Notes under the pieces: model-generated
Told to the model about the DNA's origin: nothing
The model's database searches: none
Seen by the model: the letters and a program-made list of their open reading frames with translations, nothing else
Origin: Torreya grandis
Taxonomy: Eukaryota > Streptophyta > Pinopsida > Cupressales > Taxaceae
NCBI GenBank assembly: GCA_037957365.1
Contig: JARHVA010004252.1
Coordinates: 1,363,501 to 1,427,500 of the forward strand
Length of the DNA: 64,000 nucleotides
Direction: 5' to 3'
Position numbers and translations under genes: made by a program
In this document: one piece after another, positions 35,503 through 45,179 of the stretch
Position numbering within the stretch: position 1 is the stretch's first letter
Layout of the letters: each line of letters starts with the position of its first letter

Positions 35503-36870
35503 GGGGATTTAAACCCAGTGTTGCCCTTCAACTATAGGACACACCCTTAAACCAAGCCGTTGAACCAACCCATTAAACCAAAATTGGTTTAACAGTTCAA
35601 TCGGTTCAACGGTTCAATCACTGCGCACTTAGCCCATTGAACCAAGCCTTTGAACCGATTCATTGAACCAAAAATGGTTTAACACTACACATCAAACCCC
35701 TTTGAACTGTTTGTTGAATCCCTTTGTTGAACTGCCCATTAAACCAAAGTGATTGAACCAAAACGTTGAACCAGTTCAACGGTTCAACGCTACGTGCCGA
35801 GCCCGTTGAACCAAGCCGATGAACCTGGTGATGAACTCAAACATTGAACTAAGCCATTAAACCAAAGTGATTGAACCAAAGTATTGACCCAATGCAATTG
35901 AACCAATTGAATTGAACCGAGTGATGAACCCTATGTTTGAACTAAACCCAATTGAATCATATGATTAAACCAATGGTTGAACCAACGCGTTAAACTTTAC
36001 CGATGAACCAAGCTGAAGTGTTGAACTAAGTGGTTGAACTAAGCCAAGGTTTTAAACCAAGGCATGAACCAAAGTTGATTAAACTTAAATGTTGAACCAA
36101 GTGAAATGAACCAAGGCATTGAACCAACATGTTGAACCGAGCTGATTGAACCAACCGAAGCTTTGAACCAACTGAGTTGAACCGAGCGTTAAACTAAGGC
36201 ATTAAACCAATTCAATGGTTTAAATATGCCAACTTTTCTTGTGATTTTCTTTAGACAAGAGCCTAAAGAAGCCTTGTAAAACCTAGAACTCTCTGAACTG
36301 ATCCTTCATGTGCCAAAGGACTAACCTACAGAGTATGTATAAATCCAAAACCTGTAGAGTCCGTAGATTTAGACCTATAGAGTCCATAGATTTAGACCTG
36401 TAGAGTCTATAGAAATTCTACAAAGTTTGTAGAAATGAAAAAATTCATGCAAAATCAAAAAATGAAATGGCCTAGAATAGCAGGGACAGAAGGGGACCAA
36501 TTTTTGGCCTATTGGGAATAAAATGGTCGACAAATTGGTGACTCCCAAGGGAAGCATGCTTGTTATGCATAAAGACCAGTTGCCTCATAGTCCATTGGGC
36601 ATAGAGTCAAATGCAACTATGAAGAAAGGTTAGTAACAGCCCTAAAGATCCAAGAATCAAACATGAAGCTTCTTACCCCAAACGCAAAGGGAAACACACA
36701 AGGCTAAAAAACACTACCTGTGCAAACTATACTTAGGGAAAATAAGAAAGACAACTAAAAGCAAACTAATGTGTACAGCTAACCAGGAATATTTGCCTCC
36801 CTCCTAGATCAAAAGGGAAACTTCCTAAGTGCCCTTCCTAGCAAGAAGACTTATGGTGCCAAGCAAGTAG

Positions 36871-38739
36871 CTAGAAGAAAAAGGGATTTGGTGACCTACT
36901 CCTCTTGCCTGTCACTTGGATTGGCTTGTATCTAAGTGGATCAGAATCGAACATGCTTCTAACATATATGTATTTTGCTTGTCCTTAGAAGCTTTTGGAA
37001 TGCTGGTCTTTCATGCTAGTGCATTTCACCAAGAAATCAATAGATTCTAGCTCATCACCATAAGCCCTTTGATCTGTACAATCCCTCTGCAATGCATCAT
37101 GGTCTGACCCATTTCCTTCCGCTTCATTAAAGACTCTGTCAGACTCATCCTTTACTTCTTCTTGCCCTTTTTGAAGAAGGGTGATAGTTGTGATGTCTGA
37201 AATGGAATCACAAACTGATTGCTCATCCCATAGAACATCACCTCTCTGTTTAAAACTCTCTTCTTCAAGGCTTTCCTCCAAGAAGACAGACCTCTCCTTT
37301 TCCTCCTCAATGATCAGGATCTCTAGATGTTCAAAGGTATCCTCCAGATCCTCCTCCAACTTAGGCTCTTCAGCATAGAGATCCTCCTCATCGAAGCAAT
37401 AAGGAAGTTCATCAAATAAAGGAGGAGAGAGCTTACCATGCTTATGTTCCTCTTCATATTGTTGGAACATCTGCATGTATGCAAGACCTGCATCTTCTCC
37501 ATTGCTGATGATGTCTTCACAAGAAGCATCAATGATGATTATACCTTTGCTGTCGCTCATAATAGCCTCCTAGAAAAATGTAGATTGGATCTTTTGCTCC
37601 TCACTCGCCTCCTTGAGAAGGGGTGAAGTGGGAACACCATGTGGAAGAGGAGGCAGTCCTTGAGCTAGAATTGAATGATTCTCCTCCTTCCATCTAGCTA
37701 GCACTTCATCAATATTAGGTGTGGCCTGATAGCTCTCTTGGAAGTGTGTAGATGGGGTGTGTTCAGACATAGAATGTGCCATTGGGTCCAAACCATCCAT
37801 CACACATTGACTAAGGAATCTCTCTCTAGATTCCAACTCTGCAATTCTCCTAGCCATATCCTCTTAGAAGCACCTTTCTTGGAGGTCACCAGTATTATCA
37901 TGAGTAGGAATAGCCTCATGTTCTTCAAGGTTTTGAGAAAAACCTTGCTTCTCTTCCTTCTTGCCCCATGATTCTACTATTTTCCCCCAGTTCAGGATCT
38001 TAGAATTCGAATTTTGCTCCTATGAATAGGTAGCAACTTTGTTTTCTCCAAGGTCCTATGGCTCTTCGACAAGGTCTAGAAGTCCTAACTCTCTTTCATG
38101 AAGTAGCCTTATCTTAGCCTCTAAATATTCAATTTGCTTGGCTAGATTATCCTAAAAGAGTCTTTCTTAGAGGTCACCAGCATCATCATGTTGAGTAGGA
38201 TCAGCTTCGAGAGAGATATGTTGGTTTTTGGTATTCCCCCCAATGGAAGATTCACAATATAATGAATTGAGAAGATTGATCTCCATGGGGGGTTGCTCTG
38301 ATGCCCTTTGATGCTGAAAAGCTAGGTGCATAGGATTGAGAGCAGATGCATCAGATGAGCTGGAGTGAGCAAGTCTTATCTGATAGAAAGGATTTGGTGC
38401 ACAAGAGGGGGCTTTCTTCAGAATAGGAGGGGGCACACAAGGCTAACTACCTTGAATAAATGGATTTCTCCATTTTTCTACCTCCTCTTCCATGGATTGC
38501 AAGGCTTGAGCTTGCCTAAACAAACACTTCTCTTTATACATCAGCTCTTGTTGATATCCATACTACTCCTCCAGTCTGTCAATCTCCATCATTTGCTTCT
38601 CAAACTCTAGGGCCACTTCCCTTATCATTAAAGGGAAACTAGGAGAGCTGCTTGAGGTGATTCTCTAAAAATCTTGAGCTTGATCATAGTCATATGAAGG
38701 AAAACAAGACCCATGATTTTGTGCAAAGACATTATACAT
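36871..38739 (-). pseudogene. Long ORF of non-autonomous element, copy 2 (best preserved)
   Basis: One frame runs from ATG at 38739 (MYNVFAQNHGSCFPSYDYDQ) to TAG at 36871-36873, 622 sense positions, without net frameshift. Ten internal stops are all TAG or TAA at positions readable as Gln (e.g. QAQDF*RIT, GDL*ERLF*DN, SF*GQ); none is TGA. The longest clean part is 36985-37560. Layout: N-terminal heptad-like, Glu/Lys/Gln-rich region (VALEFEKQMMEIDRL), two related copies of a GDLQERxFQ(D/E) unit (about 38180 and 37885), a Pro-rich link, a strongly acidic middle (EEDLYAEEPKLEEDLED; IIEEEKERSVFLEE), and a basic tail (VTGKRSRSPNP). No zinc knuckle, protease or polymerase. I do not recognise the family; a Gag-like or accessory role is a guess. 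Confidence 0.72.
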
Positions 38740-38915
38740 ACAAAAATGTGATTTTTGATGGCACCAGGTTCCTTAACCAGTAGATTCAACTTGGAGTTGC
38801 CATTGGTGTTGATTCAAAAGCATCCAAAGGCTGGTTGGTTGAAGAACACACTAAAAATTCTTCAACTCTGTGGACACAACTTATCCTAGTTGGTTCCTAC
38901 GGGTGTGCCAAAAAT

Positions 38916-38943
38916 TGCTGATGTAGTGGATTGCACTTGGGGT
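38916..38943 (-). repeat. Truncated start of a third LTR
   Basis: TGCTGATGTAGTGGATTGCA matches the first bases of LTRs A and B, again right after a primer-site motif (38902-38915). After about 28 bp it breaks off into the inverted copy. Confidence 0.75.
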
Positions 38944-40025
38944 TAGGAAGAGTAAGAAGAAGACAAGGAGCAAAAAAGACAAAACATTCAAGTGGCAAAG
39001 GGAAGGTGAGCTATTGCCAGATGAGCGGCGCAACCTATTTTCTCTAGTTGGCATTGATGAGGGGACAAACTGCAGTCTGTTTGTAGAAAAGAGGCATAGC
39101 CATGTTCTTACATTAATGCTTGAATGCCAAAGTCAATTTTAGTGATGGTACAACATGGTTCTAGTAGGCCTCTTCTAGAAGAATGACATCAGTAATAGTG
39201 GTTTCCTCTTCCCAAGATTTAGAATGCACATGGGCCACTGGCAGAAAAGGGTGCCAAAATCTTTCCTAGGAAGCACCAAGTTTCTCTTCCTCTTTCTATA
39301 AATTGTAAACTTCTCATTCGAGAAGGGGATCAACTCTTAGCCTTAAGGCTAAACTCTACCCAAAAATCTCTCAGGCTTGTAAGGCAGAGCTGCCAGATTT
39401 TACCTTAAATTGAAACATAGCATTTTTACCTCCATTTTGAGTTTTGCATCTTTAGTATGTGTCTATGCCTTGATTCTATATTAAGTCATTTTCTTAATGC
39501 TTTTTGTAGAATGATTTTAGCATGTCTAGTGCATTTTTGAGTTTTCTTTTACAGGTCTATCATAAGTGTCCCTAGAGGAGTATAGGTGAAGTGCATAGGC
39601 TGCTGTAATGTGTCTCAGAACGCCTCTAGTAGTTATTTCCTCCATGTATCTACATAGACCCTAGACCCACTGATGCAAAAGGTTCTCTCATGTTAGATTA
39701 AGTTTATGGGAGTTGTTTCTTGATGGAAAGTGTATGTTCGGGTGGAGTAGATCACACATTTTTTGGTGTATCACCTTTTACTTTTTAGGCTTAGGTTCTA
39801 TTTTCAGCATCTCTCTCTCTCTTTTCACCCCCCCTTTTTCATTTTAGTTGTTAGCAGTAGGAGAAACTAGGGCCTAAAGGATACATCAGAGGGAGCTATC
39901 CCTCATCTAGAGACTCTCCCCTCTAGCTTCATCGGTCCCACAAGTGAGAGGGGAGTTTCAATTATTGTGTGTGGAAGGGCGGGAGCTAGGCATCCTGCCC
40001 TCAAGTGCAATCCACTGCGTCAATA
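38944..40025 (+). repeat. Inverted partial LTR closing the composite element
   Basis: Reverse complement of about 28957-30031: it begins AAGAGTAAGAAGAAGACAAG, passes the TTTAGGCCCTAG(T)-type block in reverse (CTAGGGCCTAAAGGATAC at about 39868), and ends ATCCACTGCGTCAATA, the reversed LTR terminus. The inner part of the LTR (TTGAACCA array, minisatellite) is missing. Confidence 0.85.
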
Positions 40026-41270
40026 GGTTTAATAGTGGTAAAATAGGATTTGGTAAGATCTAAAATTTGATACGCTTGTTTGAGATTGGTAAATCGTTTG
40101 AATGAGTTGATTGGGTTTTAATTGGTAAAGCATTGTGATAGGTTGAGTTGGTAAGATGTAGATTTTGATAGGCTAGTATTTAGATAAGATAGTTATTGGG
40201 AATTAGGAATGTTAGTTATTAGTAGGGGGATGTAAGATATCACTGTGTGCATATTAATTTCCCAAGAGTGGCTTAGGAATATAAAGGATAGCTAGACCTT
40301 TGGCCCCATCATTTCCCTACTAAGTGAATCTTAAAAAATAAAACTAGTATGATTGTGCATTATATTATTTTGTGTTGTATCACTATCTGAACCCTGTTGG
40401 GCAACTGAACAAGTACCCATACTACTCATACTATATAGGAATCTACTCTATATCTGATATTTTTTGATGTGTGATAGCTATTATTATGTGTGAATATTTT
40501 GTAAAATTTAACCTGATTAGTCATGTAATTGAAACTAGATGTTATGAAGAAGGCTCATCTATTTACAATCATAGTGGATTGCTACATGAAATAACACCCT
40601 ATGGCCTCTAATGTGATGTATATGACTAAACAATAGATCAATATAGAAATATAACATGTGATGGGGGTTCATCTAATCTTAACCATAGTATGTTGTTATG
40701 CGAGATAGGACCCTAAAACTTTACCTGTAGTGAATATTTCTCATGAGTGGTACTATGTTATTATACCTATGACTTTACTGGATATATATATAAAACTGCA
40801 CCATGTATTCCATTAACTATCCTGCTATATGTAGGCTATTTTTGTTGTACTAATTTTTAAACCTTACAAATAGTTGGAATAGGAGATATCGTATGAGATT
40901 CTATCCTAAATCTTGTAGTATACTCACAATGAGTGATCGATGATTTCTGTAAATAAATGTCCTAGGATGATTCAGTCATGGAGGAATGAGGTCTAGGGTT
41001 CCATAGTGGAGGAGATCTCTATGCCCCCTATGTGAATGTAATGAGACAATTATCAACACATCTATTAATGCAATCTTTGATTCCAAAATAATCATTATCT
41101 CTATGTCCATGGATATGATGATAGTTGTAAAAAGGCTAATGTGGTTGTCTATATAAGAGATGTGGATCTCATCAGTGAATAGAAGGTAATGTGATTAACC
41201 TCCTATTTAGTAGTTTTAATAAAATAATAGATGGGATGTTCCACTCTGAATCAAACTATAATGGTTTTTT
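40026..41270 (-). other. Spacer; possible left part of minus gypsy element
   Basis: 40050-40170 holds degenerate TTGGTAAATxxTTTGAxxAGTTGATTGGG units matching the far flank at 28860-28955. From about 40300 to 41265 there is no domain I can name. On the minus strand a piece near 41000-41130 stays open (MDIEIMIILESKIALIDVL), and this stretch lies where the gypsy gag at 45180-47208 would continue, before the copia insertion. This link is inference. Confidence 0.35.
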
Positions 41271-41981
41271 TGTTAAGGTGTGGAGCTAAAAGATTCAACT
41301 ATTTACAGACACAAGGAAGGATGCTGAAGAACTAGAGCCACCGGTATCGGCAGTATGACTGACATCAGTTAGATGTAGTGGAGAAGGAGACCGGTGACGG
41401 CAGGTAGTCGACCGATGTCAGCAGCACCAGACTAGCAAGGACCGACGTCAGTCGCCTGTGTATTTTCAGAACTGCTGTTGACGAACAGTCAGTTAAGTGA
41501 AGCGAGTGTTTGCATGTTAAGCGACTAATTATAGTCACGAGCTGCATGTCTAATTATTGTAATTAGAGTTCTATTTTTGTAAGCATGGGATCTTATTTAT
41601 AGACCCATAAGGCATGTATTGTAATTATTCTAAGGCAACTAAGAAGGCAAGTAATAGCATTGAAGCTAGCAAGGTCAAGGAGATAGTTGAAGCATTCAAG
41701 GAGGGATAGCAACTCAGGCTTTAGAGTTGTTGTGTTGAGCAAGAGAGAGAGGGAAGAAGGTTTTGAGGTGTGGAAAGCCTTTGAGGTGGAGGAAGAAGTG
41801 GCATCTTCCTTATTGTATTTTCTTCTAGTAGTATTTAATATAAGAGTGTGTATTGTCTCTCAAATTCTTTGATGTCTCAAGTTTCTAGCTACTTTATCAT
41901 TCTAGTATAATTTTGTGTTTAATTGCATATAAGAAAGTAATCAATTATGCTCTAATTGGTAGAGCTATAGATCCCCTGACA
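41271..41981 (+). repeat. 5' LTR of + copia element
   Basis: Starts TGTTAAGG, ends CCCCTGACA, one base before the primer site. It contains a TATTTATA box at 41594-41601. Degenerate GACGTC palindromes lie at 41330-41460 (exact GACGTC at 41444-41449). Compared with the 3' LTR, changes are packed in the first ~235 bp. Confidence 0.95.
41594..41601 (+). promoter_or_regulatory. Probable LTR TATA box
   Basis: TATTTATA about 320 bp into the LTR, conserved in the 3' LTR at the same offset (about 44784). It lies downstream of the palindrome cluster, which would place the cluster in U3. Confidence 0.45.
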
Positions 41982-41999
41982 AGTGGTATCAGAGCTACG
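41982..41999 (+). promoter_or_regulatory. Primer-binding site (initiator tRNA-Met type)
   Basis: AGTGGTATCAGAGCTACGG follows the LTR end directly. TGGTATCAGAGC is the usual plant copia primer site. Confidence 0.92.
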
Positions 42000-42073
42000 G
42001 TTTGCAAGAAGCAGGGTGTTGTTTTTTATTACAGGTCATTCATAGGGTTTTCTGATTGAGTGGGAGTTCAACA

Positions 42074-43627
42074 ATGGCAGAAGAAAGTAGGCTACGAATG
42101 GAGAAGTTTAATGGCAAGAATTATCAACATTAGAGGATGCAGATTGAGGACTATCTGTATCAGAAGGATTTGTACTTACCATTGGGTGGAGTTGCATGCA
42201 AGCCGACAGATATGAAGGATGAAGAATGGAACATTCTTGATCAGAAGGCTCTCGGTTCCATAAGGTTGAGCCTTACATCGTCTGTGATTTCTAGCTTATC
42301 ACAGTGCAAGACAATGGAAGAGTTGATAAAGTCCTTGGAAAATTTATACGAAAATCCCTCGGCTTCTAATAAGGTATATCTTATGAAGCAGCTATTTACT
42401 TTGCAAATGCAGGAAGGTGGATCGGTACATACTCATCTCAGTGATTTCCATGGTTTGGTAAACCAACTAGCTTCAGTCAATATTGTTTTTGATGATGAGG
42501 TAAAGGCTCTCTTGATTTTATGTTCTTTGCCTGAAAGTTGGGACGGTTTGGTTATGGTAGTAAGTAATTCTACATCTGCTTCTAAAATCTTAAAAGTTGA
42601 TGATGTTGTGAGTGTGATCTTGAATGAGGAAATACGCAGGAGAAGCACAAGTGAATCATCAGGGAATGCTCTAAGTGCAAAAAGTAGGGGAAGGATAAGG
42701 GAGAAGGTTGAGTAAGGGAAATCAAGGTCAGGAAGGAGATCCGAGTCCAAAGGTATTACCTGCTGGTTTTGTGGAAAGAAAGGACATACAAAGGAGTGTT
42801 GGTTGAGAGATAAAGAGAATCAACATGCAGGTATTGAAGAAGCAAAGGATGCAAATATTGTGATGCAGGATGCTCTCATACTTTCTTTGGATAGTCAGGT
42901 AGGATCATAGATTTTAGATTCTGGTTCATCTTTCCATGCATCCCCAAACAGAGATTTGTTCTACGAGTATAAACAGGGAGACTTTGGAGTTCTTTATTTA
43001 GGGGATGGTACGCCTTGTCAGATAGTTGGCAAAGGGAAAGTGCAGCTGAGATTGTAGATTGACAACATGTGGGTGTTGAAAGAGGTCATGCATGTTCCAA
43101 TTCTAAAGCAGAGTCTAATTTTTGTAGGAAGGTTGGGAGATGAGGGATGCACAATAACCCTCACAGCGAATTCTTGGAAGGTTACCAAGGGAGCACTTGT
43201 TCTAGCAAGAGGTAAGAAAGTAGATACTCTTTATCTATCTACTTGTATTACTGATTCTACTTCTGGTATAGATTTGAAGATGTGGCCAAATAGGCTTGGT
43301 CACAAGAATAGGAAGGGAATGGAAGTTCTTGATTCAAAAGGTATGTGTTCAAATTTGGAAAGCACAGATACAGTTCATTGCAGAAAGAGGAAATTTGATG
43401 CTTTTGATAGGAATAAAGAAGCCTTGGTGTTTATGGAGGAGATGAAGGATAGAGATCAGTCACAGGGGTTGAATAAATCTGAGCAAGGCAGCATGGATAG
43501 AGGTTTGATCCAAGAAGAGCTCATGGATGAAAATTTCATCACTTACAGGAACACACAGACACCGATGTCGGTAGCTTGGCACCGACATCAGTCATCCAGG
43601 TACCGACATCGGTCATGTGCAGACTAG
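42074..43627 (+). pseudogene. copia gag-protease-pre-integrase polyprotein, interrupted by four stops
   Basis: One frame of 517 sense positions from ATG at 42074 (MAEESRLRMEKFNGKN) to TAG at 43625. Four internal stops: TAG at 42134 (Trp expected), TAA at 42713, TAG near 42907 (Trp expected) and one near 43056. Domains: copia Gag (UBN2 type) at about residues 1-200; CCHC knuckle at 42761-42799, CWFCGKKGHTKEC, with H-x3-C where H-x4-C is normal; retropepsin with intact DSG at 42917-42925; gag-pre-integrase (MWPNRLGHKNRKGMEVL) at about 43280. It then passes into a short integrase scrap (RKRKFDAFDRNKEALVF) and ends in the palindrome cluster. The last ~40 codons are encoded by that cluster. Gag could have worked recently. 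Confidence 0.85.
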
Positions 43628-43790
43628 CAGGGTCGGTAGGTTGGACTGGAGAAGTTTGACGTTGGTCATAAGGACTGACGTTGGCAGGAGGGACACCGAC
43701 GTCGGCCAGGGAAATGACATCGGCAGTCAGGGTCAGTGCAGGGAACCGACATCGGTCAGGAGCAGACTGGGAGATGGCCTAGATCGATCA
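43556..43790 (+). repeat. ACCGACGTCGGT palindrome cluster in internal region
   Basis: Seven to ten degenerate copies in both orientations, including ACCGATGTCGG, ACCGACATCAG, ACCGACATCGGT (twice) and ACCGACGTCGGC with exact GACGTC at 43698-43703. The unit is a near-perfect 12 bp palindrome. GACGTC is the C-box core recognised by plant bZIP factors. The cluster occupies the place of the integrase core. Confidence 0.8.
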
Positions 43791-43959
43791 CTAGAACGGA
43801 TGTTGGGTGAATTAATAAGTCTCAAACACCCATATGGAGGATAGAAAAGGTATGTGAACCTCATACTCATTGTTCACCTTCTTTATATTGCTTACTGATA
43901 GTCATGAACTAAGAAGATGGAAGAAGCAATGCAGGTAGAATCCAGAAACAGTGGGAGCT

Positions 43960-44420
43960 TGGCATGGATAAGGAGTGTGAGTCCTTAGAGTAGGACCAAA
44001 CAGGTATTTGTTGGTAGTGTTTTCAGCTGGAAGAAATCACTAGATAGAGGGATGGATTCCCATTTTAGAGAAGAGAGTGGATGGACACATGAGACAGAAG
44101 GCTATGGTATATGGTCTTGATTATGTTGCAAAACAATGGAGGTTTGACCATTGTATTTTATCTTTACCAGGTTGGATAATATTAGCTACATTATCCTGTT
44201 ACTGTATTGTGTTACTTGTTGCAAGGTTTCATATACAGGGAGTTTTTTGAGCTAAGGGTAGAGTTGGTTCAGAAGTATGTCATGAAGAATTTGGGAGCAG
44301 CAAAATTCTTTTGGCATAAGAGACATGTATTGCATCACAGGTTTGCATGGTGGTTGGTCTTCAAGAGTGACATTGAAGAGGGATACAGAGCCTAAGGAAC
44401 AAAATAGATGGTGTACAAGT
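43960..44420 (+). pseudogene. copia RT scrap lacking YVDD
   Basis: Pieces in different frames: GLDYVAKQWRFDHCILSLP (about 44110-44165), then ISYIILLLYC where the catalytic motif should follow, then FELRVELVQKYVMKNLGAAKFF (44246-44310). At about 44195-44225 the DNA that encodes YVDDVLVAG in the minus copy (17795-17820) is shortened, and no Asp pair is left. The end of the region (GTACAAGTACAGGTACAAG, then TTTATCTCCAATTGGGAT) matches the sister element's run-up to the polypurine tract. Confidence 0.7.
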
Positions 44421-44460
44421 ACAGGTACAAGTTGCATCTATTTATCTCCAATTGGGATAT

Positions 44461-45172
44461 TGTTAAGGTGTGGAGCTAAAAGCTTCAACTATTTGCAGAC
44501 ACAAGGAAGGATGCTGAAGACCCAGAGCCACCGGCGTCGGTAGTATGACCGACATCGGTCAGATGCAGTGGAGAAGGAGACCAGTGATGGCAGGTAGTCA
44601 GCCGACATCGATAGCACTAGACCAGTAGGGACCAGCGTTAGTCACCTGTGTATTTTTGAAACTGTTGTTGACGAATAGTCAGTTAAGTGAAGCGAGTGTT
44701 TGCATGTTAAGCGACTAATTATAGTCACGAGCTGCGTGTCTAATTATTGTAATTAGAGTTCTATTTTTGTAAGCATGGGATCTTATTTATAGACCCATAA
44801 GGCATGTATTGTAATTATTCTAAGGCAACTAAGAAGGCAAGTAATAGCATTGAAGCTAGCAAGGTCAAGGAGATTAGCTGAAGCATTCAAGGAGGGATAG
44901 CAACTCAGGCTTTAGAGTTGTTGTGTTGAGCAAGAGAGAGAGGGAAGAAGGTTTTGAGGTGTGGCAAGCCTTTGAGGTGGAGGAAGAAGTGGCATCTTCC
45001 TTATTGTATTTTCTTCTAGTAGTATTTAATATAAGAGTGTGTATTGTCTCTCAAATTCTTTGTTGTCTCAAGTTTCTAGCTACTTTATCATTCTAGTATA
45101 ATTCCGTGTTTAATTGCATATAAGAAAGTAATCAATTGTGCTCTAATTGGTAGAGCTATAGATCCCCTGACA
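44461..45172 (+). repeat. 3' LTR of + copia element
   Basis: Aligned with 41271-41981 over its whole length. The last ~475 bp differ at only about eight sites, the first ~235 bp at about 33. Followed by TTTTT, the target duplication. Confidence 0.95.
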
Positions 45173-45179
45173 TTTTTAT

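Larger units (their letters stand above)
41271..45172 (+). mobile_element. Ty1/copia retrotransposon, + strand, non-autonomous
   Basis: Two LTRs (41271-41981 and 44461-45172, 711 and 712 bp, both TGTTAAGG...CTGACA) flank a 2.48 kb internal region with a tRNA-Met primer site. TTTTT stands immediately before 41271 and after 45172, fitting a 5 bp target duplication. Gag, zinc knuckle and protease are nearly intact in one frame; the integrase core is missing and RT is reduced to a scrap without YVDD. It is the same family and has the same integrase deletion as the minus copy at 16302-20611. It lies in a minus-strand gypsy gag. Confidence 0.93.

Noticed and set aside
37181..37378. Ser/Arg-rich + strand open frame (and its twin at 32152-32349)
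   Set aside because: Antisense shadow of the acidic, Glu-rich minus-strand ORF.
41982..41999. tRNA-Met gene fragments at the primer sites (also 19410-19429)
   Set aside because: Only about 12-18 bases complementary to a tRNA 3' end, at LTR borders; no cloverleaf.
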